From the NCBI RefSeq assembly GCF_040932485.1, contig NZ_JBFRBH010000001.1:2666001-2730000 (forward strand): DNA of 64,000 nt. Direction: 5' to 3'. This DNA comes from Gymnodinialimonas sp. 202GB13-11 (GTDB taxonomy: Bacteria > Pseudomonadota > Alphaproteobacteria > Rhodobacterales > Rhodobacteraceae). A program made the position numbers and the translations under genes. The first letter of the stretch is position 1. Every line of letters starts with the position of its first letter. Positions 17,886 to 26,395 of the stretch are shown one piece after another. The notes below the pieces were generated by a model that saw only the letters and a program-made list of their open reading frames with translations, was not told where the DNA came from and made no database searches.

Positions 17886-18300
17886 TACGGCTCCGATCAC
17901 CGGACACTGCTATTGCGGGCAGACACGGCTCACCGCCACCGCCCGCCCCCAAACCGTCACCTACTGCCACTGCTCCGATTGCCGCCGCCTCTCAGGCGCG
18001 CCGGTCGCCGCCTTCGCGGCATTCGCGCCGTATCAGGTGACGTTCTCACCCTCACGCGGCCCGCGCAAAAGCTTCACCAAAGGCGTGGATCGCTGGTTCT
18101 GTCTTGATTGCGGCACGCAGCTTTGCGCGACCTACGACTATTTGCCCGATCAGATCTACGTCCCCCTCGGCCTGCTCGACCAAGCCGACCAACTCGCCCC
18201 GGAAAGCCATAGCCACGCCGACAGCGCGCTACCCTGGCTCCACATCACCGATGACTTGCCCCGCGATACCGGGTCTGGACGAGACCGCCTGAAACCCTGA
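17875..18300 (+). CDS. GFA/CENP-V-family zinc protein (glutathione-dependent formaldehyde-activating type)
   Basis: The protein has 141 residues. It has the cysteine pattern of the GFA fold: GHCYCGQTRL, then YCHCSDCRR, then FCLDCGTQLC, which bind two zinc ions. The family includes proteins that speed the addition of formaldehyde to glutathione, but most members are of unknown function. The TTG at 17875 overlaps the NifU-type gene by 11 bases, so translation is probably coupled. A dispersed intergenic repeat follows the stop. Confidence 0.87.
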   Translation: MPSDTAPITGHCYCGQTRLTATARPQTVTYCHCSDCRRLSGAPVAAFAAFAPYQVTFSPSRGPRKSFTKGVDRWFCLDCGTQLCATYDYLPDQIYVPLGLLDQADQLAPESHSHADSALPWLHITDDLPRDTGSGRDRLKP

Positions 18301-18304
18301 CCCC

Positions 18305-18420
18305 GTTCCTTGTTTCAAAAATACCGTGGGGGTCAGCGGCTTTCCCCTCGGGAAAGACGCGCATAGAGCAGCGCCCCCTGAAACGGGGTGGGCGGGCGGG
18401 ACCGCACACCCCTCCCCTTG
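18305..18420. repeat. Dispersed GC-rich intergenic repeat, copy A
   Basis: The gap between the GFA gene and tsaB holds a degenerate element. It starts with a CTTGTTTCAAAAATACCG-type segment followed by a run of G and ends with GCAGCGCCCCC and GGGGTGGGCGGGCGGG. Related copies with the same order of segments occur at 27062-27148 and in part at 33050-33110. It lies between genes in the same direction. The GC palindromes could fold as RNA hairpins. Confidence 0.55.
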
Positions 18421-18452
18421 CTCCGACGCAGCAAGGGAATTAACCCCGCCCC

Positions 18453-19163
18453 ATGACCCAGCCGCTGATCCTTGCCTTTGACACCTCCGGCCCGCATTGC
18501 GCGATAGCGCTCCTGCAGGGCGAAACGGTGCTCGCCTCCCGGTTCGAGGAGATGGCCAAGGGTCAGGCCGAACGTCTGATGCCACTGATTGAGGCGACAT
18601 TGGCGGAGGACGGCTTGCCACTGGATGTCCTCGACGCGATCGCCGTCGGCATAGGCCCGGGCAATTTCACCGGCATTCGCATCGCCGTCTCCGCCGCCCG
18701 CGGGCTGGCACTGGCCTTGGGCACTCCCGCAATTGGCGTCAGCAATTTCGAAGTGATGCGCGGCCCCAACTCCCGCCGGGACCATGAACCCCAGCTTGTG
18801 TCGCTTCCCGCACCGCGCGGCACAGTGTTCCTGCAAGCCTTCAAGGACGGGCGCGAAGATGGCCAAGCGCACATGCTGCGCACCTTGCAGGATCCGTTTT
18901 GGGAGCTTTTCGACGCATCCGCTTCGCGTCCAATTCTGGGTCAATGGGCCGAGGACCTCGCCCTCTACCACCCACCAAGCTACGACCCGTCCGGCCCGCC
19001 TGCGCAGGATCGAGAGCTACCGGCGCGGCTCTCCGCCCAGATCATCGGGGCCATCGCCGCCGACAAACTGGCAGACGGACACGACCATCCCCGCCCCGCG
19101 CCCCTCTACATCAAACCCGCCGACGCTGCCCCCTCGCGTGAGGCCGGGCCAACGATACTGTGA
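18453..19163 (+). CDS. tsaB: tRNA threonylcarbamoyladenosine biosynthesis protein TsaB
   Basis: The protein has 236 residues. TsaB pairs with TsaD and TsaE to make t6A37 in ANN-decoding tRNAs. The N-terminus LILAFDTSGPHCAIALL and the GIGPGNFTGIRIAVSAARGLA stretch near residue 70 are the ASKHA-fold hallmarks. The degenerate ATPase site is usual for TsaB. It overlaps rimI by four bases (GTGA), the classic tsaB-rimI arrangement. Confidence 0.95.
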   Translation: MTQPLILAFDTSGPHCAIALLQGETVLASRFEEMAKGQAERLMPLIEATLAEDGLPLDVLDAIAVGIGPGNFTGIRIAVSAARGLALALGTPAIGVSNFEVMRGPNSRRDHEPQLVSLPAPRGTVFLQAFKDGREDGQAHMLRTLQDPFWELFDASASRPILGQWAEDLALYHPPSYDPSGPPAQDRELPARLSAQIIGAIAADKLADGHDHPRPAPLYIKPADAAPSREAGPTIL

Positions 19164-19576
19164 CGCTCGCTGAAACCCTCGCCGAGCTCCATGCCGCCAG
19201 CTTTCCGCGGGGCTGGACCACCCATGAATTCGAAACGCTGCTGGCCAATCCGGCCTATACTATCATCACCTCGGACCACGGCTTTGCGATGCTGCAAATC
19301 ATTCCGCCCGAGGCTGAGCTGATCACCATCTCCATTTTACCCACGGCGCGTGGCATGGGCCATGGTCGCACCCTTCTCTCGCGTACCGTCGAAGCCGCAC
19401 GCACGGCCGGGGCCACTTCAATCTTCCTTGACGTGGATGCCACCAACGTTGCTGCCATCGCCCTCTACGAAAGCGCGGGTTTCTCTGAGTTTGCACGCCG
19501 CCCAGGCTATTATGCCTCGGAGGATGATAAACCATCTGACGCGATCCAGATGGTCCACCACGTCTCTGCCCAATGA
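19160..19576 (+). CDS. rimI: Ribosomal-protein-alanine N-acetyltransferase (GNAT)
   Basis: The protein has 138 residues with a GTG start inside the tsaB stop. RimI acetylates the N-terminal alanine of ribosomal protein S18. The GNAT core is visible: LITISILPTARGMGHGRTLL (acetyl-CoA pyrophosphate loop, R/Q-x-x-G-x-G/A-like) near residue 60, and FLDVDATNVAAIALYESAGFSEFARRPGYY near 92-120, which is characteristic of RimI. The coupling to tsaB supports the name. Confidence 0.93.
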   Translation: MTLAETLAELHAASFPRGWTTHEFETLLANPAYTIITSDHGFAMLQIIPPEAELITISILPTARGMGHGRTLLSRTVEAARTAGATSIFLDVDATNVAAIALYESAGFSEFARRPGYYASEDDKPSDAIQMVHHVSAQ

Positions 19577-19769
19577 CCTGACTAATCCACAGGCAATTGA
19601 CGCAGATACAGGCACTGACGCCCCGTCACCCGCCAGAATCCGGTTGACCCTCCCCGCCCGCTTTGCCCTTATTCAAAGCAAGGATTCCGTTGCTTGAGAC
19701 GGGGTTTCTGCTTCGGGGAGCGGCCACAGCACAGGCTGACGCCCCAGAACCAACCGGGAGACCAATAAT

Positions 19770-20771
19770 ATGACAATGATGAAATCGCTTCTTGGCGCCG
19801 CTGCTGCCATCGCATTCTCCGCCGCTGGCGCGCTGGCCGACGGCCCTGCCATCATCTTCGACCTGGGCGGCAAGTTTGACCGCTCTTTCAACGAATCCGC
19901 CTTCAACGGCGCTGAGCGTTGGGCCGAGGAAACCGGCGGCACCTACCGCGAGATCGAGCTTCAGAACGACGCGCAGCGCGAACAGGCCATGCGCCGCCTC
20001 GCGGAAGCGGGCTCCAACCCCATCGTGATGGCAGGCTTCAGCCAGGCCTCCGCGCTGGAAGTTGTTGCACCTGACTACCCCGAGACCACCTTCGTCATCA
20101 TCGACGGCGTTGTGGACGCGCCCAACGTGCAGTCGATCATCTTCTCCGAGCATGAGGGATCGTACCTCGTCGGCATGATGGCTGGCATGGCGTCCGAGAC
20201 GGGCACCGTGTCCTTCGTCGGCGGCATGGACATCCCGCTGATCTCGCGCTTCGCCTGCGGCTATGCTCAGGGCGCTGTTGCAGCCAACCCCGACGCCACC
20301 GTCATCGCCAACATGACCGGAACCACGCCTGCCGCATGGAACGACCCCGTGCGCGGTGGTGAACTGACGCGCGGCCAGATCGGCCAGGGCTCTGACGTTG
20401 TGTTCGCTGCCGCTGGCGGCACCGGCCTTGGCGTTCTGCAGACCGCAGCCGACGAAGGCATCCTGTCGATCGGTGTGGATGCCAACCAGAACTACCTGCA
20501 CCCCGGCATGGTCCTGACCTCCATGGTCAAGCGCGTGGACGTGGCTGTCTATGACAGCTTCACCGCAGGCGCAGACGGCATCGAGCCCGGCATCTTCGTC
20601 TACGGCCTCGCCGAGAATGGCGTCGGCTACGCAATGGACGAATTCAACGCCGAACTTGTGACTGAAGAGATGATCGCAGCCGTCGACGCGGCCCGCGAAG
20701 AAATCATCGCAGGCACCCTGTCCGTCCACAACTTCACCGACGACGGCACCTGCCCGGTGGAAATGCAGTAA
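19770..20771 (+). CDS. BMP-family ABC transporter substrate-binding protein (nucleoside type)
   Basis: The protein has 333 residues with a signal peptide ending in ALADG. The mature part begins AIIFDLGGKFDRSFNESAFNG, the BMP/Med/PnrA signature, and contains SQASALEVVAPDYPET and FVGGMDIPLI. PnrA-like proteins bind purine nucleosides in the periplasm. No lipobox cysteine is present, so it is soluble. A GGGAG lies ahead of the ATG at 19770. The ATP-binding and permease genes follow after an RNA hairpin, making a complete importer. Confidence 0.93.
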   Translation: MTMMKSLLGAAAAIAFSAAGALADGPAIIFDLGGKFDRSFNESAFNGAERWAEETGGTYREIELQNDAQREQAMRRLAEAGSNPIVMAGFSQASALEVVAPDYPETTFVIIDGVVDAPNVQSIIFSEHEGSYLVGMMAGMASETGTVSFVGGMDIPLISRFACGYAQGAVAANPDATVIANMTGTTPAAWNDPVRGGELTRGQIGQGSDVVFAAAGGTGLGVLQTAADEGILSIGVDANQNYLHPGMVLTSMVKRVDVAVYDSFTAGADGIEPGIFVYGLAENGVGYAMDEFNAELVTEEMIAAVDAAREEIIAGTLSVHNFTDDGTCPVEMQ

Positions 20772-20800
20772 GGCGCGGGCCTTGCTGTAACGAAACAGAC

Positions 20801-20828
20801 GGGCCGCGCCTTTCCCAAGGTGCGGCCC
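20801..20828 (+). other. Stable intercistronic RNA hairpin after the binding-protein gene
   Basis: GGGCCGCGCCTT and AAGGTGCGGCCC form a 12-pair stem (one G-U pair) with a four-base loop, 30 bases after the stop codon. No U-run follows. In binding-protein transporters such hairpins commonly protect the 5' part of the message and let the binding protein be made in excess over the membrane parts. It could also attenuate. Confidence 0.6.
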
Positions 20829-20856
20829 GCTCCTTATCCAGTCAGAGACCGCGCCC

Positions 20857-22395
20857 ATGACAGCCCCTGCGATTGAACTCAAAGGCATCTCCAAGGCCTT
20901 CGGGCCGGTTCAGGCCAACAAGGACATTTCGCTGAGTGTCGCCAAGGGCGCGATCCACGGCATCGTTGGCGAGAACGGCGCGGGCAAGTCGACGCTGATG
21001 TCGATCCTCTATGGCTTCTACAAGGCCGACGCTGGTGAGATCTGGATCAACGGCAAACAGACCTCCATCCCCGACAGCCAGGCCGCCATTCGCGCCGGTA
21101 TCGGCATGGTCCACCAGCACTTCAAGCTGGTCGAGAATTTCACGGTGGTCGAGAATGTGATCCTCGGCTCCGAAGACGGCGCAATGCTGCGCCCCTCCAT
21201 CTCCAAAGCCCGCAAGGTTCTGATCGACCTTGAGAAGGAATATGGTCTTGAAGTTGACCCTGACGCGGTGGTCGAAGACCTCTCCGTCGGGCACCAGCAA
21301 CGCGTCGAGATCCTCAAACAACTCTACCGCGAAGCCGACATTCTGATCCTCGATGAGCCTACTGGCGTGCTCACCCCGTCCGAGGCTGATCAGCTGTTCC
21401 GCATCCTTGGTCGCCTAAAAGAAGAGGGGAAGACGATCATCCTGATCACCCACAAGCTGCGCGAGATCATGGATATCACCGACACCGTCTCCGTCATGCG
21501 ACGTGGTGAGATGACCGCGACGGTCAAAACGGCCGAGACCTCGCCCGCCCAGATCGCTGAACTCATGGTGGGCCGCAAGGTCCTGCTGCAGGTCGATAAG
21601 ACCGCTGCCAATCCGGGCAGTGTGGTCCTTGATGTCCAGAACCTGCGCGTTGTCGATCCGAGCGGGGTGGAGCGTGTCAAATCCATCTCCTTCCAGATCC
21701 GCGCGGGAGAAATCCTGGGCATCGCGGGCGTGGCGGGCAACGGCCAGACCGAACTCCTCGAAGTCTTGGGCGGCATGATCCCTGCGCAGGGCGGCACAGT
21801 GAAACTCCACGGCGAGGAAATCGATTTGACCGGCCGCGAAAGTGATGGCCAGTCCCGACGGCGGCGTGGCATCGGCCATGTGCCTGAGGATCGGCAAGTC
21901 GAAGGCCTGATCATGCCCTATGAGGCGTGGGAAAACGTGGCCTTTGGCTACCACCACGATGTGCGCTACCAATCCGGACCGCTTATGAACAACGCCGCCA
22001 TCAAGGCCGACTGCGCCGAGAAGATGGAACGCTACGACGTCCGACCGCCCAACCCGCGCCTGCCTGCCCGCAACTTCTCGGGCGGCAACCAGCAAAAGAT
22101 CGTCGTCGCGCGCGAGATGGACCGCCAGCCTGAATTGCTGCTGATCGGCCAGCCCACGCGCGGCGTGGACATCGGGGCCATCGAATTCATCCACAAGCAG
22201 ATCATTGCCCTGCGCGATGCTGGCAAGGCCGTGCTGCTGGTCTCCGTCGAACTGGACGAAATCATGGGCCTATCCGACCGCATCGCCGTCATGTTCGATG
22301 GCGTGATCTCAGGCGAACGCCTGCCGTCCGAGACCAACGAGGGCGATCTGGGCCTGCTCATGGCCGGCGTCAACGAGACCAAGGGGGCCGCATAA
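20857..22395 (+). CDS. Nucleoside-type ABC importer, double ATP-binding protein
   Basis: The protein has 512 residues with two nucleotide-binding domains, as in RbsA-like subunits. The first has Walker A GENGAGKST at residues 38-46, signature LSVGHQQR and Walker B ILILDEPT. The second has a degenerate Walker A (GVAGNGQTE, no Lys) and an intact NFSGGNQQK signature, which is normal for this family. It energises uptake of the ligand held by the BMP protein. The TAA overlaps the next ATG by one base. Confidence 0.94.
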   Translation: MTAPAIELKGISKAFGPVQANKDISLSVAKGAIHGIVGENGAGKSTLMSILYGFYKADAGEIWINGKQTSIPDSQAAIRAGIGMVHQHFKLVENFTVVENVILGSEDGAMLRPSISKARKVLIDLEKEYGLEVDPDAVVEDLSVGHQQRVEILKQLYREADILILDEPTGVLTPSEADQLFRILGRLKEEGKTIILITHKLREIMDITDTVSVMRRGEMTATVKTAETSPAQIAELMVGRKVLLQVDKTAANPGSVVLDVQNLRVVDPSGVERVKSISFQIRAGEILGIAGVAGNGQTELLEVLGGMIPAQGGTVKLHGEEIDLTGRESDGQSRRRRGIGHVPEDRQVEGLIMPYEAWENVAFGYHHDVRYQSGPLMNNAAIKADCAEKMERYDVRPPNPRLPARNFSGGNQQKIVVAREMDRQPELLLIGQPTRGVDIGAIEFIHKQIIALRDAGKAVLLVSVELDEIMGLSDRIAVMFDGVISGERLPSETNEGDLGLLMAGVNETKGAA

Positions 22396-23537
22396 TGGAT
22401 AAGATGCCAAAATGGGCTGACATCATCCTGATCCCACTGATCAGCGTGGTCCTCGCCCTCTTCGCCTCCGGCCTCGTGGTCTATTTCATTATCGGTGAAA
22501 ACCCCTTCCGTGCCATGGCGATCATGGTGAATGGAGCTTTCGGTTCGGCCTATGGCTGGGGCTACACGCTGTTTTACACCACGAATTTCATCTTTACCGG
22601 CCTCGCCGTCGCCGTCGCCTTCCATGCGCGCCTGTTCAACATCGGCGGCGAGGGGCAGGCCTATGTCGCAGGCATCGGCGCGGCCATTGCCTGCCTGCTG
22701 ATCCCTTGGCCCCATTGGTCGTTGGCCCTTGTGGCCGTGACGTTTATGACCGCGCTTTTTGGGGCCGGATGGGCCGCGATCCCCGCCTATCTGCAAGCCA
22801 AGCGCGGCAGCCATATCGTGATCACCACGATCATGTTCAACTTCATCGCCGCCTCGCTGATGATCTACGTCCTGAACAACATCTTCACGATCCCCGGCTC
22901 GGCTGAAACCGCCTCCGTCCGCTTCCCGGAAACCACGCACCTGCCCAATGCAGGCGCCTTTGCAGGCTTCCTTGGCTTCCGGTCTTCGACCCCGCTTAAC
23001 GTCAGCTTCTTCATCGCCCTTCTCGCCGCACTCGGCGTCTGGCTTCTGATCTGGCGCACAAGGCTGGGGTATGAGATCCGCGCCTTCGGCCACTCTGAGA
23101 CCGCCGCCGTTTACGCAGGCATCAGCCCCGTCAAGATCACCATGATTGCGATGCTGATTTCCGGCGCATTGTCCGGCCTGATGGCAATCAACGCCGTGCA
23201 GGGTGAAAGCGAACAGCTGCGCCTCGACTTCGTGGCAGGCGCGGGCTTTGTCGGCATCGCCGTTGCGCTCATGGGCCGCTCGCACCCCGTGGGCGTTTGC
23301 CTTGCCGCGCTGCTCTTCGGGATGCTCTACCAAGGCGGCGCGGAACTGGCATTCGAAATGCCCGCCGTCAGCCGAGAGATGATCCTCGTGATCCAGGCGC
23401 TCGTGATCCTCTTCACCGGCGCGCTCGACAACATGGTGCGCATGCCGATGGAGAAGCTCTTCATGTCGATGCGCAGCAATGCGGCTCCGAACCCGAAGCC
23501 CACGCGCGCCGATCAATCCACCGCGGCAGGAGAATGA
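22395..23537 (+). CDS. Nucleoside-type ABC importer permease 1
   Basis: The protein has 380 residues and about eight to ten hydrophobic helices, with the BPD_transp_2 hallmarks FNIGGEGQAYVAGIGAAIA and GHSETAAVYAGISPVKI. It matches the NupB/YufP-type permease that partners the RbsA-like ATPase. The C-terminal tail is polar and cytosolic. The ATG shares its A with the stop of the ATPase gene, and its TGA overlaps the ATG of the LysE-type gene. Confidence 0.93.
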   Translation: MDKMPKWADIILIPLISVVLALFASGLVVYFIIGENPFRAMAIMVNGAFGSAYGWGYTLFYTTNFIFTGLAVAVAFHARLFNIGGEGQAYVAGIGAAIACLLIPWPHWSLALVAVTFMTALFGAGWAAIPAYLQAKRGSHIVITTIMFNFIAASLMIYVLNNIFTIPGSAETASVRFPETTHLPNAGAFAGFLGFRSSTPLNVSFFIALLAALGVWLLIWRTRLGYEIRAFGHSETAAVYAGISPVKITMIAMLISGALSGLMAINAVQGESEQLRLDFVAGAGFVGIAVALMGRSHPVGVCLAALLFGMLYQGGAELAFEMPAVSREMILVIQALVILFTGALDNMVRMPMEKLFMSMRSNAAPNPKPTRADQSTAAGE

Positions 23538-24178
23538 CCATGATCGACACGCTTCTGCCCTTCCTGCCCGCCTTCGCCGTTGCCTGGGGTATCTTCTTCG
23601 TCGGGGCGTCCTCCCCCGGCCCCGCCGTCGCCATGCTCATGGGCCTGTCGCTCAGCCAAGGGCGCACCGCGTCGCTCATCGCCTGCCTGGGCATCGCGCT
23701 TGGCTCCGCCACCATCAACGTCCTGACCATCCTCGGCGTTGGCCTGATCCTCAGCCAAGCCGCATGGGCGATGATGCTGCTGAAACTCGCAGGCTCCGCC
23801 TACCTTGCCTACCTCGCCTACGGCGCGTTCAAGAAGGCGATCAATCCGCCCACCATCGCGGCGCAGGCCGTCACCCGCCAATCCACGCCCGCGCTTTTCG
23901 CCAAGGGCTACCTGCTGCAAGTCACGAACCCCAAGGCCATCGCTTTCTGGCTCGCTATCGCCGCCGTGGGCGCCACGGCAAACGCGCCCCTCTGGGTCAT
24001 CGCGCTGTTCGTGATCTCCTGCGCAATGCTCAGCTTCGTCTGCCACGCCGCATGGGCGCTGGCGCTTTCCGCCACACCCGTCCGCGCCGCCTATATCCGC
24101 GCACGGCGTTACGTCGAAGGCGCGCTCGGCGCATTCTTTGCTTTCGCCGCCTACAAGCTCGCCACGTCGAGGATCTAA
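23534..24178 (+). CDS. LysE-family translocator (amino-acid exporter type)
   Basis: The protein has 214 residues and six hydrophobic segments. The N-terminus has ASSPGPAVAMLMGLSLSQGRTASL, the LysE/RhtB signature with the SPGP motif, and the middle has LQVTNPKAIAFWLAI. Family members export amino acids or their analogues. The gene starts inside the stop of one nucleoside permease gene and ends three bases ahead of the other, so it is embedded in the importer operon. The pairing of an importer and an exporter is unusual. Confidence 0.9.
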   Translation: MTMIDTLLPFLPAFAVAWGIFFVGASSPGPAVAMLMGLSLSQGRTASLIACLGIALGSATINVLTILGVGLILSQAAWAMMLLKLAGSAYLAYLAYGAFKKAINPPTIAAQAVTRQSTPALFAKGYLLQVTNPKAIAFWLAIAAVGATANAPLWVIALFVISCAMLSFVCHAAWALALSATPVRAAYIRARRYVEGALGAFFAFAAYKLATSRI

Positions 24179-24181
24179 CCC

Positions 24182-25357
24182 ATGGATTTCATGACAATCC
24201 TGCAACTCTCCGACAGCTCCCTGCGGCTCGCCACGCCGCTCCTGCTGGCCTGTCTTGCCGGGCTCTTCTCGGAGCGGGCGGGCATTTTCGACATCGGGCT
24301 GGAGGGCAAGATGCTGGCCGCCGCATTCTTCTCGGCCGCCTTCGCTTTCCTGTCGGGCAATGTCTGGATCGGCCTCGGCGTCGGCATCCTCGCCTCTGTC
24401 GTCCTCTCTATCCTGCATGGCGTTGCCTCTATCACCTTCCGCGGTAACCAGCTGATCTCGGGCGTGGCCATCAACTTCCTCGCTGCAGGCCTCACGGTGG
24501 TGATCGCCCAAACCTGGTTCAGCCAGGGCGGTCGCACACCGGCACTCACCGGCGATGCCCGCTTTTCCGAGATTGTCCTGCCAGGTGCGGCCTCCCGCAT
24601 CCGCGATATTGCCCAACAAGATCCGCCCATGCAGATTTATTCCGAGCTTCTGTCGGGCCATTCCATCCTTGTCTACATTGCGCTCCTGATCGTGCCGCTC
24701 ACCTGGTGGGTCCTCTACCGCACCCGCTTCGGCCTGCGCCTGCGCGCCGTGGGCGAAAACCCCGCCGCCGTAGACACCGCCGGCATCTCTGTCGTCGGCC
24801 TGCGCTACGCCGCCGTCGTTATCTGCGGAGTCCTCTGCGGCCTTGCGGGTGCCTACCTCGCCACCGGCCTCTCCGCGGGCTTCGTCAAGGACATGAGCGC
24901 GGGCCGCGGCTTCATCGCACTGGCCGCGCTGATCTTCGCCAAATGGCGCCCGTGGGAGGCGCTGGGGGCGTGCCTGCTCTTCGGTTTCCTCGACGCCGTC
25001 GGCAACCGCTTCCAGAATATCGAGCTTTTGACCTTCCTCAGCCTGACCTTCCTCTTCGTGGTGCTGATCGGGGCCATCATGCTGATCCTCCGCCTCGTCG
25101 CGCTCCTGCGCGGCAAAGCCACCCCGGGCAGCCTCGCCATCCCAGCCGCAACTCTTGTCGCAGGCCTCGTCTTTGCCATTGGCCTGCCTGCACTCGATAC
25201 AAGTCAGGGCCTGGGCGCGACGCTCAACACGTTTGTCCTGCCCGTCCAATTCATGCAGGCCCTGCCCTACATCCTGACCGTGGTGATCCTCGCAGGCTTC
25301 GTCGGCCGCGCCATCCCACCACGCGCAGGTGGCGAGCCCTACGTGAAGGAACGATAA
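24182..25357 (+). CDS. Nucleoside-type ABC importer permease 2
   Basis: The protein has 391 residues with about ten hydrophobic helices. The N-terminal third contains FSERAGIFDIGLEGKMLAAA, the second-permease (NupC/YufQ) hallmark, and the middle has RAVGENPAAVDTAGISVVGLRY. It completes the importer made of the BMP protein, the double ATPase and permease 1. A GC hairpin lies 14 bases after the stop. Confidence 0.93.
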   Translation: MDFMTILQLSDSSLRLATPLLLACLAGLFSERAGIFDIGLEGKMLAAAFFSAAFAFLSGNVWIGLGVGILASVVLSILHGVASITFRGNQLISGVAINFLAAGLTVVIAQTWFSQGGRTPALTGDARFSEIVLPGAASRIRDIAQQDPPMQIYSELLSGHSILVYIALLIVPLTWWVLYRTRFGLRLRAVGENPAAVDTAGISVVGLRYAAVVICGVLCGLAGAYLATGLSAGFVKDMSAGRGFIALAALIFAKWRPWEALGACLLFGFLDAVGNRFQNIELLTFLSLTFLFVVLIGAIMLILRLVALLRGKATPGSLAIPAATLVAGLVFAIGLPALDTSQGLGATLNTFVLPVQFMQALPYILTVVILAGFVGRAIPPRAGGEPYVKER

Positions 25358-25370
25358 AGACCTCAGCACA

Positions 25371-25391
25371 GGCGCACAGCGCCCGTGCGCC
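25371..25391 (+). terminator. GC hairpin after the ABC importer operon
   Basis: GGCGCAC and GTGCGCC form a seven-pair stem with a seven-base loop just after the last importer gene. Only a weak CTTTT follows about ten bases later, so it may be an imperfect terminator or an RNA-stabilising end. Confidence 0.4.
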
Positions 25392-25477
25392 CCCTCGCCT
25401 TTTCGCACAGTCACAAACACGCCATCTCTCATGCCATGAACCGGGCCGAACGCCCGCCAAACGCAGGAGAGACTCCC

Positions 25478-26395
25478 ATGTCCACCACCATCCCCGGCCT
25501 GCACCACGTGACCGCCATTTCCGGTCCCGCCCAGGCCAATGTCGACTTCTTCACCGGCACGCTCAAACAGCGCCTCGTAAAGAAAACCGTCAACTTCGAT
25601 GCGCCCGACACCTACCACCTATACTACGGCAACGACGCGGCGGAGCCCGGCACCATCCTCACCTTCTTCCCCTTCGCCGATGCAGGCCCCGGCCGCGCAG
25701 GCTCGGGCATGGCAGCGGCCTATGCCTACGCAGTCCCGCACGGCAAGTTCGACGGCTGGATGGAGGATCTGGCGGAGAATGCCATCGACTTCCTCGGCCC
25801 GAAAGAACGCTTCGGGGAGCGTGTGATCCTGCTCCGCGACCCCGACGGCGCGCCCGTCGAACTGGTGGAGACCGACCGCGAGGTCGATGGCCCCCTCGAC
25901 GGCTTCCATTCCGTCACGCTCTGGGAAGACGACATCGCCCCAACCGCACGCCTGATCACCGATCATTTCGGCTGGGAAGAGGTCGGCCACGAAGTGCAGG
26001 ACGGCACCGAACGCCTCCGCCTCCGTGCCCCCGGCGACGCGCGCGGCGCCGTAGTCGACATCATGCGCTCCGACGCGCCGTCCCTCGGGCGGCAGGGGGC
26101 CGGCACCATCCACCACGTGGCCTTCCGCGCGCGGGACGATGCCGAACAACTCGAATGGCAGGAAAAGCTGCAATCCGCAGGCTTCGGCGTGACCGAGGTC
26201 CGCGACCGGCAGTATTTCAACGCCATCTACTTCCGCGAACCCGGCGGTGTGCTGTTCGAGATCGCCACCGATCCACCGGGCTTCGCCACCGACGAAGACC
26301 CCGCCCATCTGGGCGAGGCCCTCAAACTGCCCCCGCAATACGAGGGCATCCGCGACAAGCTGGAGCGGGTCCTCCCGCCGCTCAAAGTCGCATGA
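25478..26395 (+). CDS. Ring-cleaving dioxygenase-like protein with two VOC modules
   Basis: The protein has 305 residues, two tandem VOC domains as in PcpA/MhqO-type dioxygenases. The first begins GLHHVTAISGPAQANVDFFTGTL and the second GFHSVTLWEDDIAPTARLI. Metal ligands are expected at the first histidine of HHVT, at IHHVAFRA near residue 208 and at the glutamate of FEIATDPPGF near 262. MhqO-type members respond to quinones; a hydroquinone substrate is inference. The ATG at 25478 follows CAGGAGAG. It overlaps the next gene as ATGA. Confidence 0.9.
   Translation: MSTTIPGLHHVTAISGPAQANVDFFTGTLKQRLVKKTVNFDAPDTYHLYYGNDAAEPGTILTFFPFADAGPGRAGSGMAAAYAYAVPHGKFDGWMEDLAENAIDFLGPKERFGERVILLRDPDGAPVELVETDREVDGPLDGFHSVTLWEDDIAPTARLITDHFGWEEVGHEVQDGTERLRLRAPGDARGAVVDIMRSDAPSLGRQGAGTIHHVAFRARDDAEQLEWQEKLQSAGFGVTEVRDRQYFNAIYFREPGGVLFEIATDPPGFATDEDPAHLGEALKLPPQYEGIRDKLERVLPPLKVA

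Noticed and set aside
19577-19769. Riboswitch ahead of the nucleoside transporter
   Set aside because: I looked for a purine-type three-way junction with conserved loop bases and saw none. The region holds only short GC pairings.
23513-25618. A 701-residue minus-strand open frame antisense to the LysE and permease genes
   Set aside because: The composition (E/G/R/Q-rich, no domains) and the strong transporters on the other strand mark it as a shadow.
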